Shown here: in pieces, positions 17,564 to 25,606 of the stretch
Layout of the letters: each line of letters opens with the position of its first letter
Numbering within the stretch: position 1 is the first letter of the stretch
Assembly: GCA_038734945.1 (NCBI GenBank)
Contig: JAVYOA010000002.1
Span: forward strand, 248,001-312,000
Source: Fervidicoccaceae archaeon
GTDB lineage: Archaea; Thermoproteota; Thermoprotei_A; Sulfolobales; Fervidicoccaceae
Direction of reading: 5' to 3'
DNA length: 64,000 bases
Made by a program: the position numbers and the translations under genes
The notes under the pieces: generated by a model
What the model was told of the DNA's origin: nothing
Databases searched by the model: none
The model's input: the letters and a program-made list of their open reading frames with translations, nothing else

Positions 17564-17965
17564 CTAGTATACGTAACCTAGAATCACTCCACCAGTTCCC
17601 TTTTCCAATGCTTCTCTTGAGGACATTATGCCCATAGGAGTTGAGAGAATTAGGACCCCTATTTCTCTGGATGGAAGCTTCTTTTTTATCCATGTTGGTA
17701 AGTTGGTGAGCTCATATTTCTTTATGCTGTACCTCGGCTTGATAGCTGCAGCCCTGTTTATCCTTCCAAGCAGCTGCACTTTTACCTTGCCCTGCCTTCC
17801 ATCATCTATATATTCTATCTCACCCAAATATCCCTCTCTCTGAAGGAGCCTGAGAACTTCTATGATCATTCTGGAGGCCGGGGCTATAATTGCCTCTTTC
17901 TTTGCCCTTTTTTCACTGTTAGTTATTGAATTGAGAGCATTAGCGAGTGGATCCACTACTACCAT
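17564..17965 (-). CDS. rps8: Ribosomal protein S8
   Basis: A 133-residue small-subunit protein that organises the central domain of 16S rRNA. It starts MVVVDPLANALNSITNSEKRAKKEAIIAPAS and ends with LSTPMGIMSSREALEKGTGGVILGYVY, the S8 C-terminal signature. ATG 17965 is chosen because GAGGTGAT precedes it; the open frame reaches GTG 17977. Confidence 0.95.
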   Translation of the reverse strand: MVVVDPLANALNSITNSEKRAKKEAIIAPASRMIIEVLRLLQREGYLGEIEYIDDGRQGKVKVQLLGRINRAAAIKPRYSIKKYELTNLPTWIKKKLPSREIGVLILSTPMGIMSSREALEKGTGGVILGYVY

Positions 17966-17980
17966 TTCTGATATCACCTC

Positions 17981-18145
17981 TCAACTGAACTTTCTGAAGC
18001 CCATCTCATATGCTACCTCACGGAAGCACTGCCTACATAGGTAAATATTATATCTCCTAATAACTCCTCTTCTGGAACCGCATCTCTGACATTTGATCAC
18101 AGCCTTTCCGTACTTTCTTTCCCTTGGAGATACGTATTTTGTCAA
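17981..18145 (-). CDS. rps14: Ribosomal protein S14 (zinc-binding)
   Basis: A 54-residue small-subunit protein with a four-Cys zinc site: CQRCGS and CRQC around [28 protein letters not shown] place the start at TTG 18145 ([14 protein letters not shown]), six codons inside the longest frame, because GAGGTG lies five bases upstream and the length then equals that of archaeal homologues. Confidence 0.94.
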   Translation of the reverse strand: MTKYVSPRERKYGKAVIKCQRCGSRRGVIRRYNIYLCRQCFREVAYEMGFRKFS

Positions 18146-18155
18146 AGCAAACACC

Positions 18156-18728
18156 TCAGACAATTCTCACACTGAATTGGGAGACCAATAGAGCTGCTGC
18201 CTCATCCTTCGTAACTCTATGTCTTCTGGGGATCCTCTTAGCCCTTTTTATCTTTCTCCTTGAAACCCTATAACCAGGCCTCTCTATTGTTATGCACACA
18301 TCCATTCCAAAAACCCCTATTTCTGGATCATATCTCACTCCTGGAATGCTTATGTGCTCCTTAATTCCAAAGGATACGTTCCCGAAATCATCAAAGCTTG
18401 AATATTTTATTTTGTTCCCCACAGCGTCAAATGCTTTCTTCAGGAATGATATAGCCTTTTCGCCCTTGAGTGTAACTGCAACTCCTATATTCTCTCCTCT
18501 CCTGATTCCAAAGTCTCTAATTGTCTTCTTTGCCTTTCTGAAGCTGGGCTCCTGTCCTGTTATCTCCTTTAGAACCTGGGCAATTCTGGCAAGCCTCTCG
18601 CCTCCCTGACCAAGCCCCACGTTCACTGTTACCTTGACAATTTTTGGCTTTCGCATTGGGTTTCTCTCCCAGCTCCTGAAGATCTCCTGGAACCTCTCTT
18701 CCAATGCTTTCGAAACTGTACTGCTCAT
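18156..18728 (-). CDS. rpl5: Ribosomal protein L5
   Basis: A 190-residue 5S-rRNA-binding protein. [58 protein letters not shown] is the L5 core, and [24 protein letters not shown] is the C-terminal signature. ATG with a GGTGAT site. It precedes rps14. Confidence 0.95.
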   Translation of the reverse strand: MSSTVSKALEERFQEIFRSWERNPMRKPKIVKVTVNVGLGQGGERLARIAQVLKEITGQEPSFRKAKKTIRDFGIRRGENIGVAVTLKGEKAISFLKKAFDAVGNKIKYSSFDDFGNVSFGIKEHISIPGVRYDPEIGVFGMDVCITIERPGYRVSRRKIKRAKRIPRRHRVTKDEAAALLVSQFSVRIV

Positions 18729-18738
18729 GTCAAATCAC

Positions 18739-19470
18739 CTATTCCAGCTTAACAGCTGGAGATTCCCTCCCAACTACGTATATGTAATTAAGGCTTGTTT
18801 GAACGAGCGAGGAATCCTCTCCCCTGATTGTGACAAGGCTCATTTTCTTTCTTGCTCCCCTCTTTATCTCTACTATTTTTCCCCTTGCTCCTATGTTCTT
18901 TCCTCCTATGACGACAGCATAAGAGCCTTCAGCCAGAGGGAAGTAGTCCACCGGGCTCATCTCAGGAATTCTCACTAGCACTGTGGACAAAACTGTTGGC
19001 TGTCCATTGATTGAGAGCTCTCCTTCTCTAAAGATAATATTGCTTCCATCGAACAGATTCAGCTGGGTCAACCCTCCTCTTACAGTTGTCTTGTTCTCTA
19101 TTCTCAGCGGCTTTAGCCTGGATTCTTCCTCATTTATTTCCACGGGTTTCAGGAAAATTCTCTCATCTGGAACTAGACGGTAGAACTTCTTCACCGGAAC
19201 TACTTCGATGACATCCATAACTCCCACGGGAAAGCTGAAGTCCCTTCTCACTCTCCCATCAACCTTTATGAGCCCTCTGGAAAGTGCTTTTCTGACCTCT
19301 TTTCCGGTTAGAGCTAGCTTCAAAACATCCCTTATTAAAACTCCCAGTGGAATTGCCCTCTCAATTGGATGGGGTCCAGGGCTTGGCTTAGCTACCCAGT
19401 GCCTTCCTTTTACACTTATTGGCCAGAAAGTTGGAGCCTCGTAGCTCCTCAGATGCTTACTTCCACCCAT
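18739..19470 (-). CDS. rps4e: Ribosomal protein S4e
   Basis: A 243-residue protein found only in archaea and eukaryotes. It begins MGGSKHLRSYEAPTFWPI. An S4-type RNA-binding patch (ALTGKEVRKALSRGLIKVDGRVRRDFSFPVGVMDVIEV) and a KOW-like C-terminal part (GKNIGARGKIVEIKRG) follow. GTG 19479 is an alternative start. Confidence 0.95.
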   Translation of the reverse strand: MGGSKHLRSYEAPTFWPISVKGRHWVAKPSPGPHPIERAIPLGVLIRDVLKLALTGKEVRKALSRGLIKVDGRVRRDFSFPVGVMDVIEVVPVKKFYRLVPDERIFLKPVEINEEESRLKPLRIENKTTVRGGLTQLNLFDGSNIIFREGELSINGQPTVLSTVLVRIPEMSPVDYFPLAEGSYAVVIGGKNIGARGKIVEIKRGARKKMSLVTIRGEDSSLVQTSLNYIYVVGRESPAVKLE

Positions 19471-19475
19471 TCTGG

Positions 19476-19889
19476 TCACTGCTTCTCCCCCTCCTCCTTT
19501 GTCTCTTCTGCCTCAACGGCCTTTCCGCTCCTCTTCTCAATTATCTTCCTTCTCTCCTTGTCTTTCAGATCAAGCTTCGTTATGATTACCTTGCTGGCAT
19601 GGATTGGTATGAATGAGGGTGTTCCACTTGCCTTCTCTCTTGTAAGTCCCTCAATAAAGATCCATCCCCTCTCTCTATTGACCCTGGTAACTTTTCCTTC
19701 CTTGCCTCTGTTGTCCCCCCTCACAACCTTGACTGTATCTCCAACTTTAACAGGCATATTTCTGACACCATACTTCTCTCTGAGCTCCTTCGAGAGAGGA
19801 GCGGTTACTAGTCTATTCCTCAAGTGAAGGGGCATGTTAAACAGCGCTTTTCTTTGCTTTTTCGGTTGAATGCTTTTAGTGATCGACAT
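19476..19889 (-). CDS. rpl24: Ribosomal protein L24 (eukaryotic L26 type)
   Basis: A 137-residue assembly-initiating protein with the KOW motif VKVGDTVKVVRGDNRGKEGKVTRVNRERGWIFIEGL near residue 50. It starts MSITKSIQPKKQRKALFNMPLHLR; ATG 19889 has GAGGTGA at a good distance. The Glu/Lys-rich tail ends in the rps4e ribosome binding site. Confidence 0.95.
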   Translation of the reverse strand: MSITKSIQPKKQRKALFNMPLHLRNRLVTAPLSKELREKYGVRNMPVKVGDTVKVVRGDNRGKEGKVTRVNRERGWIFIEGLTREKASGTPSFIPIHASKVIITKLDLKDKERRKIIEKRSGKAVEAEETKEEGEKQ

Positions 19890-19902
19890 TTCCACGTTCA
19901 CC

Positions 19903-20319
19903 TCACACTATTATGGATGCCATGTTAGCTATCCTAGGCCATCTCTCAACAGCTTCTCTAGCAACTGGACCTCTAATTTCGCTTCCCTTCAGTGTTCCTT
20001 CTGGGGTTATTATTACAACTGCATTGTCCTCAAAGCTAACCCATGTGCCATCGCTTCTCCTATAGGGTCTCCTCTGTCGTATAACTACAGCAGGAAGGAC
20101 CTGCTTTCTCATCTCTGGTATTCCTTTCTTAACTGAGACGATCACCTTATCTCCTACTCCAGCCTGAGGGACTCTTCTCAATCTCCCCCTGTAGCCGGGA
20201 ACTCCTATTATCATTGCCACTCTTGCTCCGCTGTTATCTGATACATTTACATATGAGCCTACCTGCAGGCCTTGTGCTACTTTTATTCCAGAGAGGGCAA
20301 CTGCTCCTCTTTTGACCAT
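19903..20319 (-). CDS. rpl14: Ribosomal protein L14 (uL14)
   Basis: A 138-residue large-subunit protein at the subunit interface. [26 protein letters not shown] and [36 protein letters not shown] are classical uL14 stretches. ATG with GAGGTGA upstream. Confidence 0.96.
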   Translation of the reverse strand: MVKRGAVALSGIKVAQGLQVGSYVNVSDNSGARVAMIIGVPGYRGRLRRVPQAGVGDKVIVSVKKGIPEMRKQVLPAVVIRQRRPYRRSDGTWVSFEDNAVVIITPEGTLKGSEIRGPVAREAVERWPRIANMASIIV

Positions 20320-20325
20320 GTATTT

Positions 20326-20667
20326 TCACCTCACCTTTCCAAGCACAACGAAGGATACAGTTTTGCTGATGGGCCTTGTTTCTCCGATTAGAACCTTGTC
20401 TCCTACCTTGACTTCCACGCATGGAGGCAAATGAGCGTGAATCTTGCTCCTTCTCCTCTCGTATCTTCTGTACTTTCTATCGAAAATCATGTAGTTGTGC
20501 TCTATCACAACTGTTCCATCCATCTTGTCCGAACTTATCACTCCCTCTATAACGAGTCCCCTGACCTTTATAGTTCCATGAAATGGGCAATTGGGATCCT
20601 CGCATTTCTTCGAGGGGATCTGAATGCCCTCAATGCCAGGATTCTTCTCCTCCTTTTTTCTAGGCAT
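20326..20667 (-). CDS. rps17: Ribosomal protein S17
   Basis: A 113-residue small-subunit protein of the archaeal/eukaryotic S11 type. It contains [57 protein letters not shown] and ends [28 protein letters not shown] 20667 shares one base with the rnp1 stop and follows GAGGTGG. Confidence 0.95.
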   Translation of the reverse strand: MPRKKEEKNPGIEGIQIPSKKCEDPNCPFHGTIKVRGLVIEGVISSDKMDGTVVIEHNYMIFDRKYRRYERRRSKIHAHLPPCVEVKVGDKVLIGETRPISKTVSFVVLGKVR

Positions 20668-20948
20668 CAAAGCCACCTCTTTCCCGTTCTTAAGATTTCC
20701 TTTGTTCTCTCCTCGGGTCTGCCGAGGATATCAATACCGGATATTACTCTCTCGTCTTTTCTTCCTGGATTGATTCTCAAAACTATGTTCCACTTCAACA
20801 GCTTCAACTCCTTTCCTTTTTCAATTAGTATGATTGTGTTCTTGGTCTCTCCAGCAATTATTCCTCTTCTCTTGTTCAGAGATGGATCTGCTGAGCTCAT
20901 GACCTCTGCCTCTGCTCCCAAAATTTCCGAATATGTGGGAAGTCTCAC
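20667..20948 (-). CDS. rnp1: RNase P protein component 1 (Rpp29)
   Basis: A 93-residue Rpp29-type protein subunit of RNase P, which matures the 5' end of tRNAs. The Sm-like fold stretch [34 protein letters not shown] is characteristic. The GTG start overlaps the rpl29 stop (GTGA), and the stop overlaps the rps17 start. The location between rpl29 and rps17 is conserved in archaea. Confidence 0.92.
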   Translation of the reverse strand: MRLPTYSEILGAEAEVMSSADPSLNKRRGIIAGETKNTIILIEKGKELKLLKWNIVLRINPGRKDERVISGIDILGRPEERTKEILRTGKRWL

Positions 20949-21157
20949 TTGCCTTCACCCTGCTTTTTTCTTTCCTCAGACTCTATGGTCAGTATTCTGG
21001 CTAGGGTCTTTCTAAGTGGTCTTATCTTTCCAGGATTATCGATAGTCCCTATGTGTGCTTGCATAACCAGCTTCATCAGCTCAACCCTAATTTCGTTGAG
21101 CTTCTCCTTTCTCTGCTCCGGGGTCATCTTCCTTATCTCATCCGGACTGAGGCTCAC
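20945..21157 (-). CDS. rpl29: Ribosomal protein L29
   Basis: A 70-residue helical protein near the polypeptide exit. It reads LSPDEIRKMTPEQRKEKLNEIRVELMKLVMQAHIGTIDNPGKIRPLRKTLARILTIE, the usual two-helix L29. The start is GTG 21157, inside the end of rps3, with GGAGGTGA six bases upstream. Confidence 0.94.
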   Translation of the reverse strand: MSLSPDEIRKMTPEQRKEKLNEIRVELMKLVMQAHIGTIDNPGKIRPLRKTLARILTIESEERKKQGEGK

Positions 21158-21866
21158 TGCTGTTCACCTCCTGCTGCTCTTCAGCTGGCTCTTCCTTCTT
21201 CTCTTCCTTAGGCTTGGCCTCAACTTCCTCCTTCTTCTGAATGAATTCCTGCAAATTTATACCAGCTTCCTCTGGAGTGCGTATAAGCAAGGTATCCTTC
21301 GTTCTCTGCGGCTTCACTATTATGACCTTCACACCATAAATTCCAGGCTTGAGAAGGGCATGAGCAACTGCTTTGTCAACGATATAAGTTACCTGTTCAC
21401 CAGTCTTGTAAATTTTCCCCGCCCTGAACTTCTCGTATCTGGCTCTCTCGCTTGTTATTTTTCCGCTTATTATTATTTCCGCTCCTATTGCTCCAGCACT
21501 CATTATTCTCTTCAATGCCGCGAAGGCAAGCCTTCTAAAATGAAAGCCCCTCTCCAGCGATACGGCCAATCTAAAGGCAACAACTCTCGCATCCAGGTCA
21601 GGATTTTCGACTGGCATTACAGTTATTTGAGGATTCTCCAAGCCAAAATAATTTTCAAAAATTGTGGAGAGATTCTTTATTGTTTGGCCCCTTCTCCCAA
21701 TTATGAGAGCGGGTCTTTCTACCTTTATTACTACTCTGGTACCCAGAGGAGTCCTGTACACATCGACTCCCGAATATCCTGCTCTATAGAATTGTCTTGC
21801 CAGGTATTCGTCAACTTTAACAAGAGACATTGACTTCTCGATGAAATATCTCTTCACGTTTACCAT
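21138..21866 (-). CDS. rps3: Ribosomal protein S3
   Basis: A 242-residue protein at the mRNA entry site. It starts MVNVKRYFIEKSMSLVKVDEYLARQFYRAGYSGVDVYRTPLG and contains the KH motif LIIGRRGQTIKNL and the C-terminal S3 domain GAIGAEIIISGKITSERARYEKFRAGKI. The end is Glu/Lys-rich. It overlaps rpl29 by 20 bases. Confidence 0.95.
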   Translation of the reverse strand: MVNVKRYFIEKSMSLVKVDEYLARQFYRAGYSGVDVYRTPLGTRVVIKVERPALIIGRRGQTIKNLSTIFENYFGLENPQITVMPVENPDLDARVVAFRLAVSLERGFHFRRLAFAALKRIMSAGAIGAEIIISGKITSERARYEKFRAGKIYKTGEQVTYIVDKAVAHALLKPGIYGVKVIIVKPQRTKDTLLIRTPEEAGINLQEFIQKKEEVEAKPKEEKKEEPAEEQQEVNSSEPQSG

Positions 21867-21879
21867 AACCTTCTCACCT

Positions 21880-22350
21880 TCATGCCTCCTTAACTACTAT
21901 TTCTATATTGGAGTGTCTTCTGTACTTTGGGGTTGATCTCCCAAAAGCTCTTGGCATGTACCTCTTCAGAACGAAGCCCTTCTTGACAGAGATGTGAATT
22001 ATTCTGAGCTTCTCGACATCTAGATCCTTTCCCTCTGCATTCGCCTCAGCGTTCCTTATGAGCTTCAACAGTATCTTGGCTGCCTTCACTGGGTATTTTC
22101 CCATTGGGATCCCCCATCTATCACTCAAACCGCTCTTGTGGGGTATCTTTTTGTTATGAGTCCAGTTTGGAACAGGCTCCTCCAACCTGATTACCTTCTC
22201 CAGGAACTTCTTCGCATCTTCTGTCCTCATTCCCTTTATAGCATTAGCTAGGTTGATTACCTTCTTGGGGCTTATCGGCGCATCCCTTGCCACAGCCTTA
22301 GCAATAGAGCGCTCATCCTCAAACTTAACACTGTATCTCCATGCTCCCAT
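21880..22350 (-). CDS. rpl22: Ribosomal protein L22
   Basis: A 156-residue protein lining the exit tunnel. ERSIAKAVARDAPISPKKVINLANAIKGMRTEDAKKFLEKVI, then KAAKILLKLIRNAEANAEGKDLDVEKLRIIHISVKKGFVLKRYMPRAFGRSTPKYRRHSNIEIVV, match archaeal L22 (L17e). It lies between rps19 and rps3. Confidence 0.95.
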   Translation of the reverse strand: MGAWRYSVKFEDERSIAKAVARDAPISPKKVINLANAIKGMRTEDAKKFLEKVIRLEEPVPNWTHNKKIPHKSGLSDRWGIPMGKYPVKAAKILLKLIRNAEANAEGKDLDVEKLRIIHISVKKGFVLKRYMPRAFGRSTPKYRRHSNIEIVVKEA

Positions 22351-22361
22351 TGATATCTACC

Positions 22362-22778
22362 TCACTTGAGAGCAGTGAACATGGAGCTCCTTGTTGCCTT
22401 AAGGCCAGGCTCTCCATGCTTTACTGATTTGGTTGTTGGAGAGAACTCTCCAAGCCTTTTTCCTATCATTTCTGGAGTGATCCTGACTGGAACAAATTCC
22501 TTTCCATTGTAGATAGCTATGGTTAGACCAAGCATTTCAGGTAAGATTATCATGCTCCTCTGATGAGTTCGGATTATCTTCTTTGAGGTCCTTCGAGCTT
22601 TTCTTATTTTCTGAAGGAGCTTGATCTGCTGGGGGGTGAATCCCCTTATAATGCTCCTCCTTTCTCTCGATGGAAATAGCTTCACTAAATCATCCATTGG
22701 AACATCGATGAGCTTATCTATAGTATACCCTCTATACCTTATTCCTTTCCACTCGCTATCTATCTCTATGTTGCTCAT
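22362..22778 (-). CDS. rps19: Ribosomal protein S19
   Basis: A 138-residue small-subunit protein (eukaryotic S15). [34 protein letters not shown] is the archaeal N-terminus, and [36 protein letters not shown] is the rRNA-binding signature. I choose ATG 22778 (MSNIEID): the length is then typical, and the longer frame starts within a leader hairpin. A TATA box lies about 95 bases upstream of the ATG, so this gene probably opens a new transcript. Confidence 0.94.
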   Translation of the reverse strand: MSNIEIDSEWKGIRYRGYTIDKLIDVPMDDLVKLFPSRERRSIIRGFTPQQIKLLQKIRKARRTSKKIIRTHQRSMIILPEMLGLTIAIYNGKEFVPVRITPEMIGKRLGEFSPTTKSVKHGEPGLKATRSSMFTALK

Positions 22779-22816
22779 ACCATACTTCCCTTCTGAATTT
22801 TTTGGATTAAGCTTGA

Positions 22817-22830
22817 GGTCCAATAGGACC
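22817..22830 (-). promoter_or_regulatory. Leader hairpin before rps19
   Basis: A perfect five-base-pair inverted repeat (ggtcc-aata-ggacc) lies in the predicted 5' leader of rps19, about 40 bases before the chosen ATG. It is short. It might serve in transcript stability or autoregulation; this is inference. Confidence 0.35.
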
Positions 22831-22870
22831 AGTGCAAGTTTAAACTCGCGTAAAAACGTTATTGATTCCC

Positions 22871-22880
22871 GGTTTATAAG
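22871..22880 (-). promoter_or_regulatory. Probable TATA box for the rps19 operon
   Basis: The minus strand reads GACTTATAAACC. A start site about 26 bases downstream (near 22,850) gives a ~70-base leader. The promoter lies between the VWA gene and rps19, so the ribosomal genes after the insertion do not depend only on transcription through it. Confidence 0.5.
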
Positions 22881-22928
22881 TCTGACCTTGAAGCTATATA
22901 TGGTTGATAGTATAGGATTCCTGCAGCA

Positions 22929-24257
22929 TTAAAGATAAGCTTGAACCTCAGCATCAAGAACTTCCTTGAGCTCATTAACGTGTTTTTCCGTTGTATAAAC
23001 AAATATCTTAATGTTCTTTCTCCTTAACCTATTTATCACATGCACATAGGATTCGTCTGCAACGGTTTGCTCCATGTCGCTCACAATTATCAGATTGTCT
23101 CCAGGCTTCAGCGCAGCCTCAACCTTTCTCAGGGCCCTTGAAATATTAGTGTATCCAGATGTGCCGGCAGCGATTATCTCCTCTATTAAATGCAGCTTGG
23201 AATGCCATTTTTTCATTGATATTTGCTTTACATCCTCATCGAAGAGATAGATTCTCTTCAATGTATCGTATAGAGAAGCTACGAGGGCCACAGCCTTACC
23301 ATAATGTTTTCTCATGCTATCGCTCTTGTCAATCAGAAGAACTGCCTCCTTCTTTCTTATCCTGCCAATGTATACGGGCACTGGATAATTATTTCTCATT
23401 GTCAAGTAGACTGTCCTTCTGACATCGAACCTGGACTTTCTCTGAACGCTTCTTATTTTTCTTCCTCTCTCGCTTTTTTGTCTAGCACTATTCATCATGC
23501 TGTACGCTATTTGCTCTGCCAGCGATCTTTTGCCCTTCATAATCAGGTACTTTATGACATCTGCTGTGAACTCCTCTCCCATTTCTCTTGAAAGCACTGA
23601 GAGAGCCCAAGGAAGCTCTGGATTATATGCTAATTTCCCAATAGTTCTCTCAATAAACGAATACCTGTTCCCCAGGGATCTACCCTCCTCGCTCTCATAG
23701 GATCCCTTTCTCTTCTGGGATGCTCTTGCTATATGATCTTTCAGAAGTTCAAGATAAGCCTCGTTTCCAGTTCTATAGTAATTTCTGAGCATTTCTATCT
23801 TTCTGTATATATTCAACTTCTCGAAGTTCTCTATGGTATCCAGCTTCATTCTCTTCAACTTCTTGAAACTCATCTTTTCCATATCTTTCCAGGTAAGCTC
23901 ATACCCTTCAGTTCTTCTCCTTTCTGTTGTTTTCCTCCTTTCCTTCCTCTCCCTTTTTTCATGTGGCGCTTCCTTTTTTTGCTCTTCAATTTTCCTCTTG
24001 TATGGAGAGCCTCTGAGGACTTTCTCCAGCTTCTCGACGTCCTCCTGCCTTTTAGCAAAGACGCTGAGCAGAACCTTTGAGAGGGGAAAATAGTTGTAGT
24101 GAGTTAGCATCCTCGCTGTTCTATATAATCTTATAGCTTTCTCAATCTCCCCCGAGCTAATTTTTGCTCCCATCTCTCTCATAGCATGTGCTATTCTGAC
24201 TATCTTCTCTATTTCCTCATCATCATTGAATGAAAGATCCTCTCTTGCTGAGGTCAT
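22929..24257 (-). CDS. VWA-domain (CoxE/MoxR-partner) protein
   Basis: A 442-residue protein of the VWA type that works with MoxR AAA ATPases. The first ~300 residues are helical and very rich in Lys, Arg and Glu. The C-terminal VWA domain has a complete MIDAS metal site: DKSDS at 310-314, the Thr in GTSGYTNIS near 370, and the Asp in VSDMEQT near 394. Such pairs act in protein remodelling or metal/cofactor insertion into large complexes. It follows the MoxR gene after seven bases. It is unusual to find it between rpl2 and rps19. Confidence 0.82.
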   Translation of the reverse strand: MTSAREDLSFNDDEEIEKIVRIAHAMREMGAKISSGEIEKAIRLYRTARMLTHYNYFPLSKVLLSVFAKRQEDVEKLEKVLRGSPYKRKIEEQKKEAPHEKRERKERRKTTERRRTEGYELTWKDMEKMSFKKLKRMKLDTIENFEKLNIYRKIEMLRNYYRTGNEAYLELLKDHIARASQKRKGSYESEEGRSLGNRYSFIERTIGKLAYNPELPWALSVLSREMGEEFTADVIKYLIMKGKRSLAEQIAYSMMNSARQKSERGRKIRSVQRKSRFDVRRTVYLTMRNNYPVPVYIGRIRKKEAVLLIDKSDSMRKHYGKAVALVASLYDTLKRIYLFDEDVKQISMKKWHSKLHLIEEIIAAGTSGYTNISRALRKVEAALKPGDNLIIVSDMEQTVADESYVHVINRLRRKNIKIFVYTTEKHVNELKEVLDAEVQAYL

Positions 24258-24264
24258 AGCTCAG

Positions 24265-25284
24265 CTATACCCTCCTTTCCAAATGCATTTTCACTATCTC
24301 CATTATGATGCTCTCTTCTTCTGGTCTCTTCACAAGGGTAGCCTTAGCTCCATCTATTAGATCCTCGCTCCTAACCTTCTCGTGGTTTCTCAGTTGAGCT
24401 ATCCTGGCACTTATTCCCATCCATCTGACGCTATCGGCTACTCCAGGTCTGTAGAGAAGGTCGGTTTTCCTTATTTCCTCTATAGCTCTGAGCGCTGCTA
24501 ACACTGTATCCTCATCATACAGATCAACAGCTCTTCCAAGCCTCAGTTTCAATATCTCTAGCTCTTTGTTCAAGGTAGGATATCCGAAGGTTATCCTGAC
24601 TACCCTGCGCATAAATGCATCGCTGAGCTCATTTTGAGCAAGATCCTCTGGATTGCTTGTAAATATTATTTGAAATCCCTCTCCAGTAGCTCTGTAGACT
24701 TTCTTCAACTCAGGGATGATTATTCGCCTTTTGTCTATGATGTCTAGAAGCAAATTTTGGAACTCCTCGCTGCTTCTCCTAATTTCATCAATCAGTATGC
24801 CGCTGTCCAAGATTAGAGAAGCTAGAAGAGGTCTGGGGACAAAGGAGTTCTCGTTGAAACCTTCTTTGTATGCTCTGAGTGGATGGAAATCGCCAATAAC
24901 TCTATATTCATCGTAGTTCTCACTGCATGGCAGCACGAAAGCCCTTCTGCCTGCCCATAGCGTTAGCAGTGCCTCTCCTATTTCCGTCTTTCCGGTACCC
25001 GGAGGACCTTCAAACAGAACTGGAAAACCCTCAATGAAAGAGGAAAAGACGAGCGTTATTACATCCTCATCCACCAGCAATTTGTACTTCTCTCTCAGAA
25101 CCCTGGCTGCTTCTCTGGGATTTCGTACGCTGGGCATCCTCTCATATGCCTTGTCATAAATTTCATAAACTTTTTCCACTATGGAGTCCTGAGTCTCTAT
25201 GGACTCTTCCTCCATTTTTTCGGTCATTTTTTCCACTTTCTCAACGATCTGGAGAACTGCTTCAAGATAAAAAATTGAGTTCAA
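24265..25284 (-). CDS. MoxR-family AAA+ ATPase
   Basis: A 339-residue AAA+ ATPase. Walker A is FEGPPGTGKT (residues 91-100), Walker B is GILIDE (162-167), sensor 1 is IIFTSNPEDLAQ, and the arginine-finger region is DAFMRRVVRITF. The first ~65 residues are a helical extension. MoxR ATPases act as chaperones with VWA partners, and such a partner is encoded directly downstream. The TTG start overlaps the stop of the 81-residue gene upstream. No target protein can be named from the sequence. Confidence 0.85.
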   Translation of the reverse strand: MNSIFYLEAVLQIVEKVEKMTEKMEEESIETQDSIVEKVYEIYDKAYERMPSVRNPREAARVLREKYKLLVDEDVITLVFSSFIEGFPVLFEGPPGTGKTEIGEALLTLWAGRRAFVLPCSENYDEYRVIGDFHPLRAYKEGFNENSFVPRPLLASLILDSGILIDEIRRSSEEFQNLLLDIIDKRRIIIPELKKVYRATGEGFQIIFTSNPEDLAQNELSDAFMRRVVRITFGYPTLNKELEILKLRLGRAVDLYDEDTVLAALRAIEEIRKTDLLYRPGVADSVRWMGISARIAQLRNHEKVRSEDLIDGAKATLVKRPEEESIIMEIVKMHLERRV

Positions 25285-25526
25285 ACGTTAATATAATCTA
25301 CTTTGATACCTCTCTCCTTTCCGATAATTGAGCTAACAATTTCCACTATTTTTTTCTCCAGGCCTGGTTCCAATGACTCTCCTTTAAATTCTATGTATCT
25401 GAATTCCTTCACGAAAGATCTGTGCTCAATAGGCTCCATCCCCATCAGATTGGATAGAATTTCCTTTATTTTGTTGTGCTCGTCATCATAGAATGTCGTA
25501 TAGAAAATTCTGTAAGCCTTCGTCAA
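25281..25526 (-). CDS. Small hypothetical protein upstream of MoxR
   Basis: An 81-residue protein that I do not recognise. It reads as a small alpha/beta fold: a beta strand (AYRIFYTTFYDD), a helix (EHNKIKEILSNLMG), strands (SFVKEFRYIEFKGE), a helix (PGLEKKIVEIVSSIIG) and a last strand. The TTG start has GGTGAT upstream. That site lies directly after a C/D-box sRNA, and the stop overlaps the MoxR start, so it belongs to the inserted MoxR/VWA group. Function unknown. Confidence 0.6.
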   Translation of the reverse strand: MTKAYRIFYTTFYDDEHNKIKEILSNLMGMEPIEHRSFVKEFRYIEFKGESLEPGLEKKIVEIVSSIIGKERGIKVDYINV

Positions 25527-25537
25527 AGATAATCACC

Positions 25538-25600
25538 TGCGGTCTCAGTTTGCACCCCTCATCAATGGGACCTCAGCAAATGTAGTGCGATCATTCCGCA
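25538..25600 (-). ncRNA. C/D-box sRNA (rRNA/tRNA 2'-O-methylation guide)
   Basis: The minus-strand spacer between rpl2 and the small orf has the full C/D-box layout. A terminal stem TGCGG/CCGCA closes it. Inside are a C box AATGATC (last bases differ from RUGAUGA), a 12-base guide, box D' CTGA, eight bases, box C' TGATGA, a 10-base guide and box D CTGA. Spacings fit archaeal sRNAs, which direct fibrillarin to methylate rRNA or tRNA. I could not assign targets. The weak point is the imperfect C box. Confidence 0.72.
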
Positions 25601-25606
25601 GAGGGG

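Noticed and set aside
20949-21833. A 294-codon plus-strand frame opposite rps3 and rpl29.
   Set aside because: It is antisense to well-supported ribosomal genes and has a low-complexity Leu/Ser/Phe composition typical of shadow frames.
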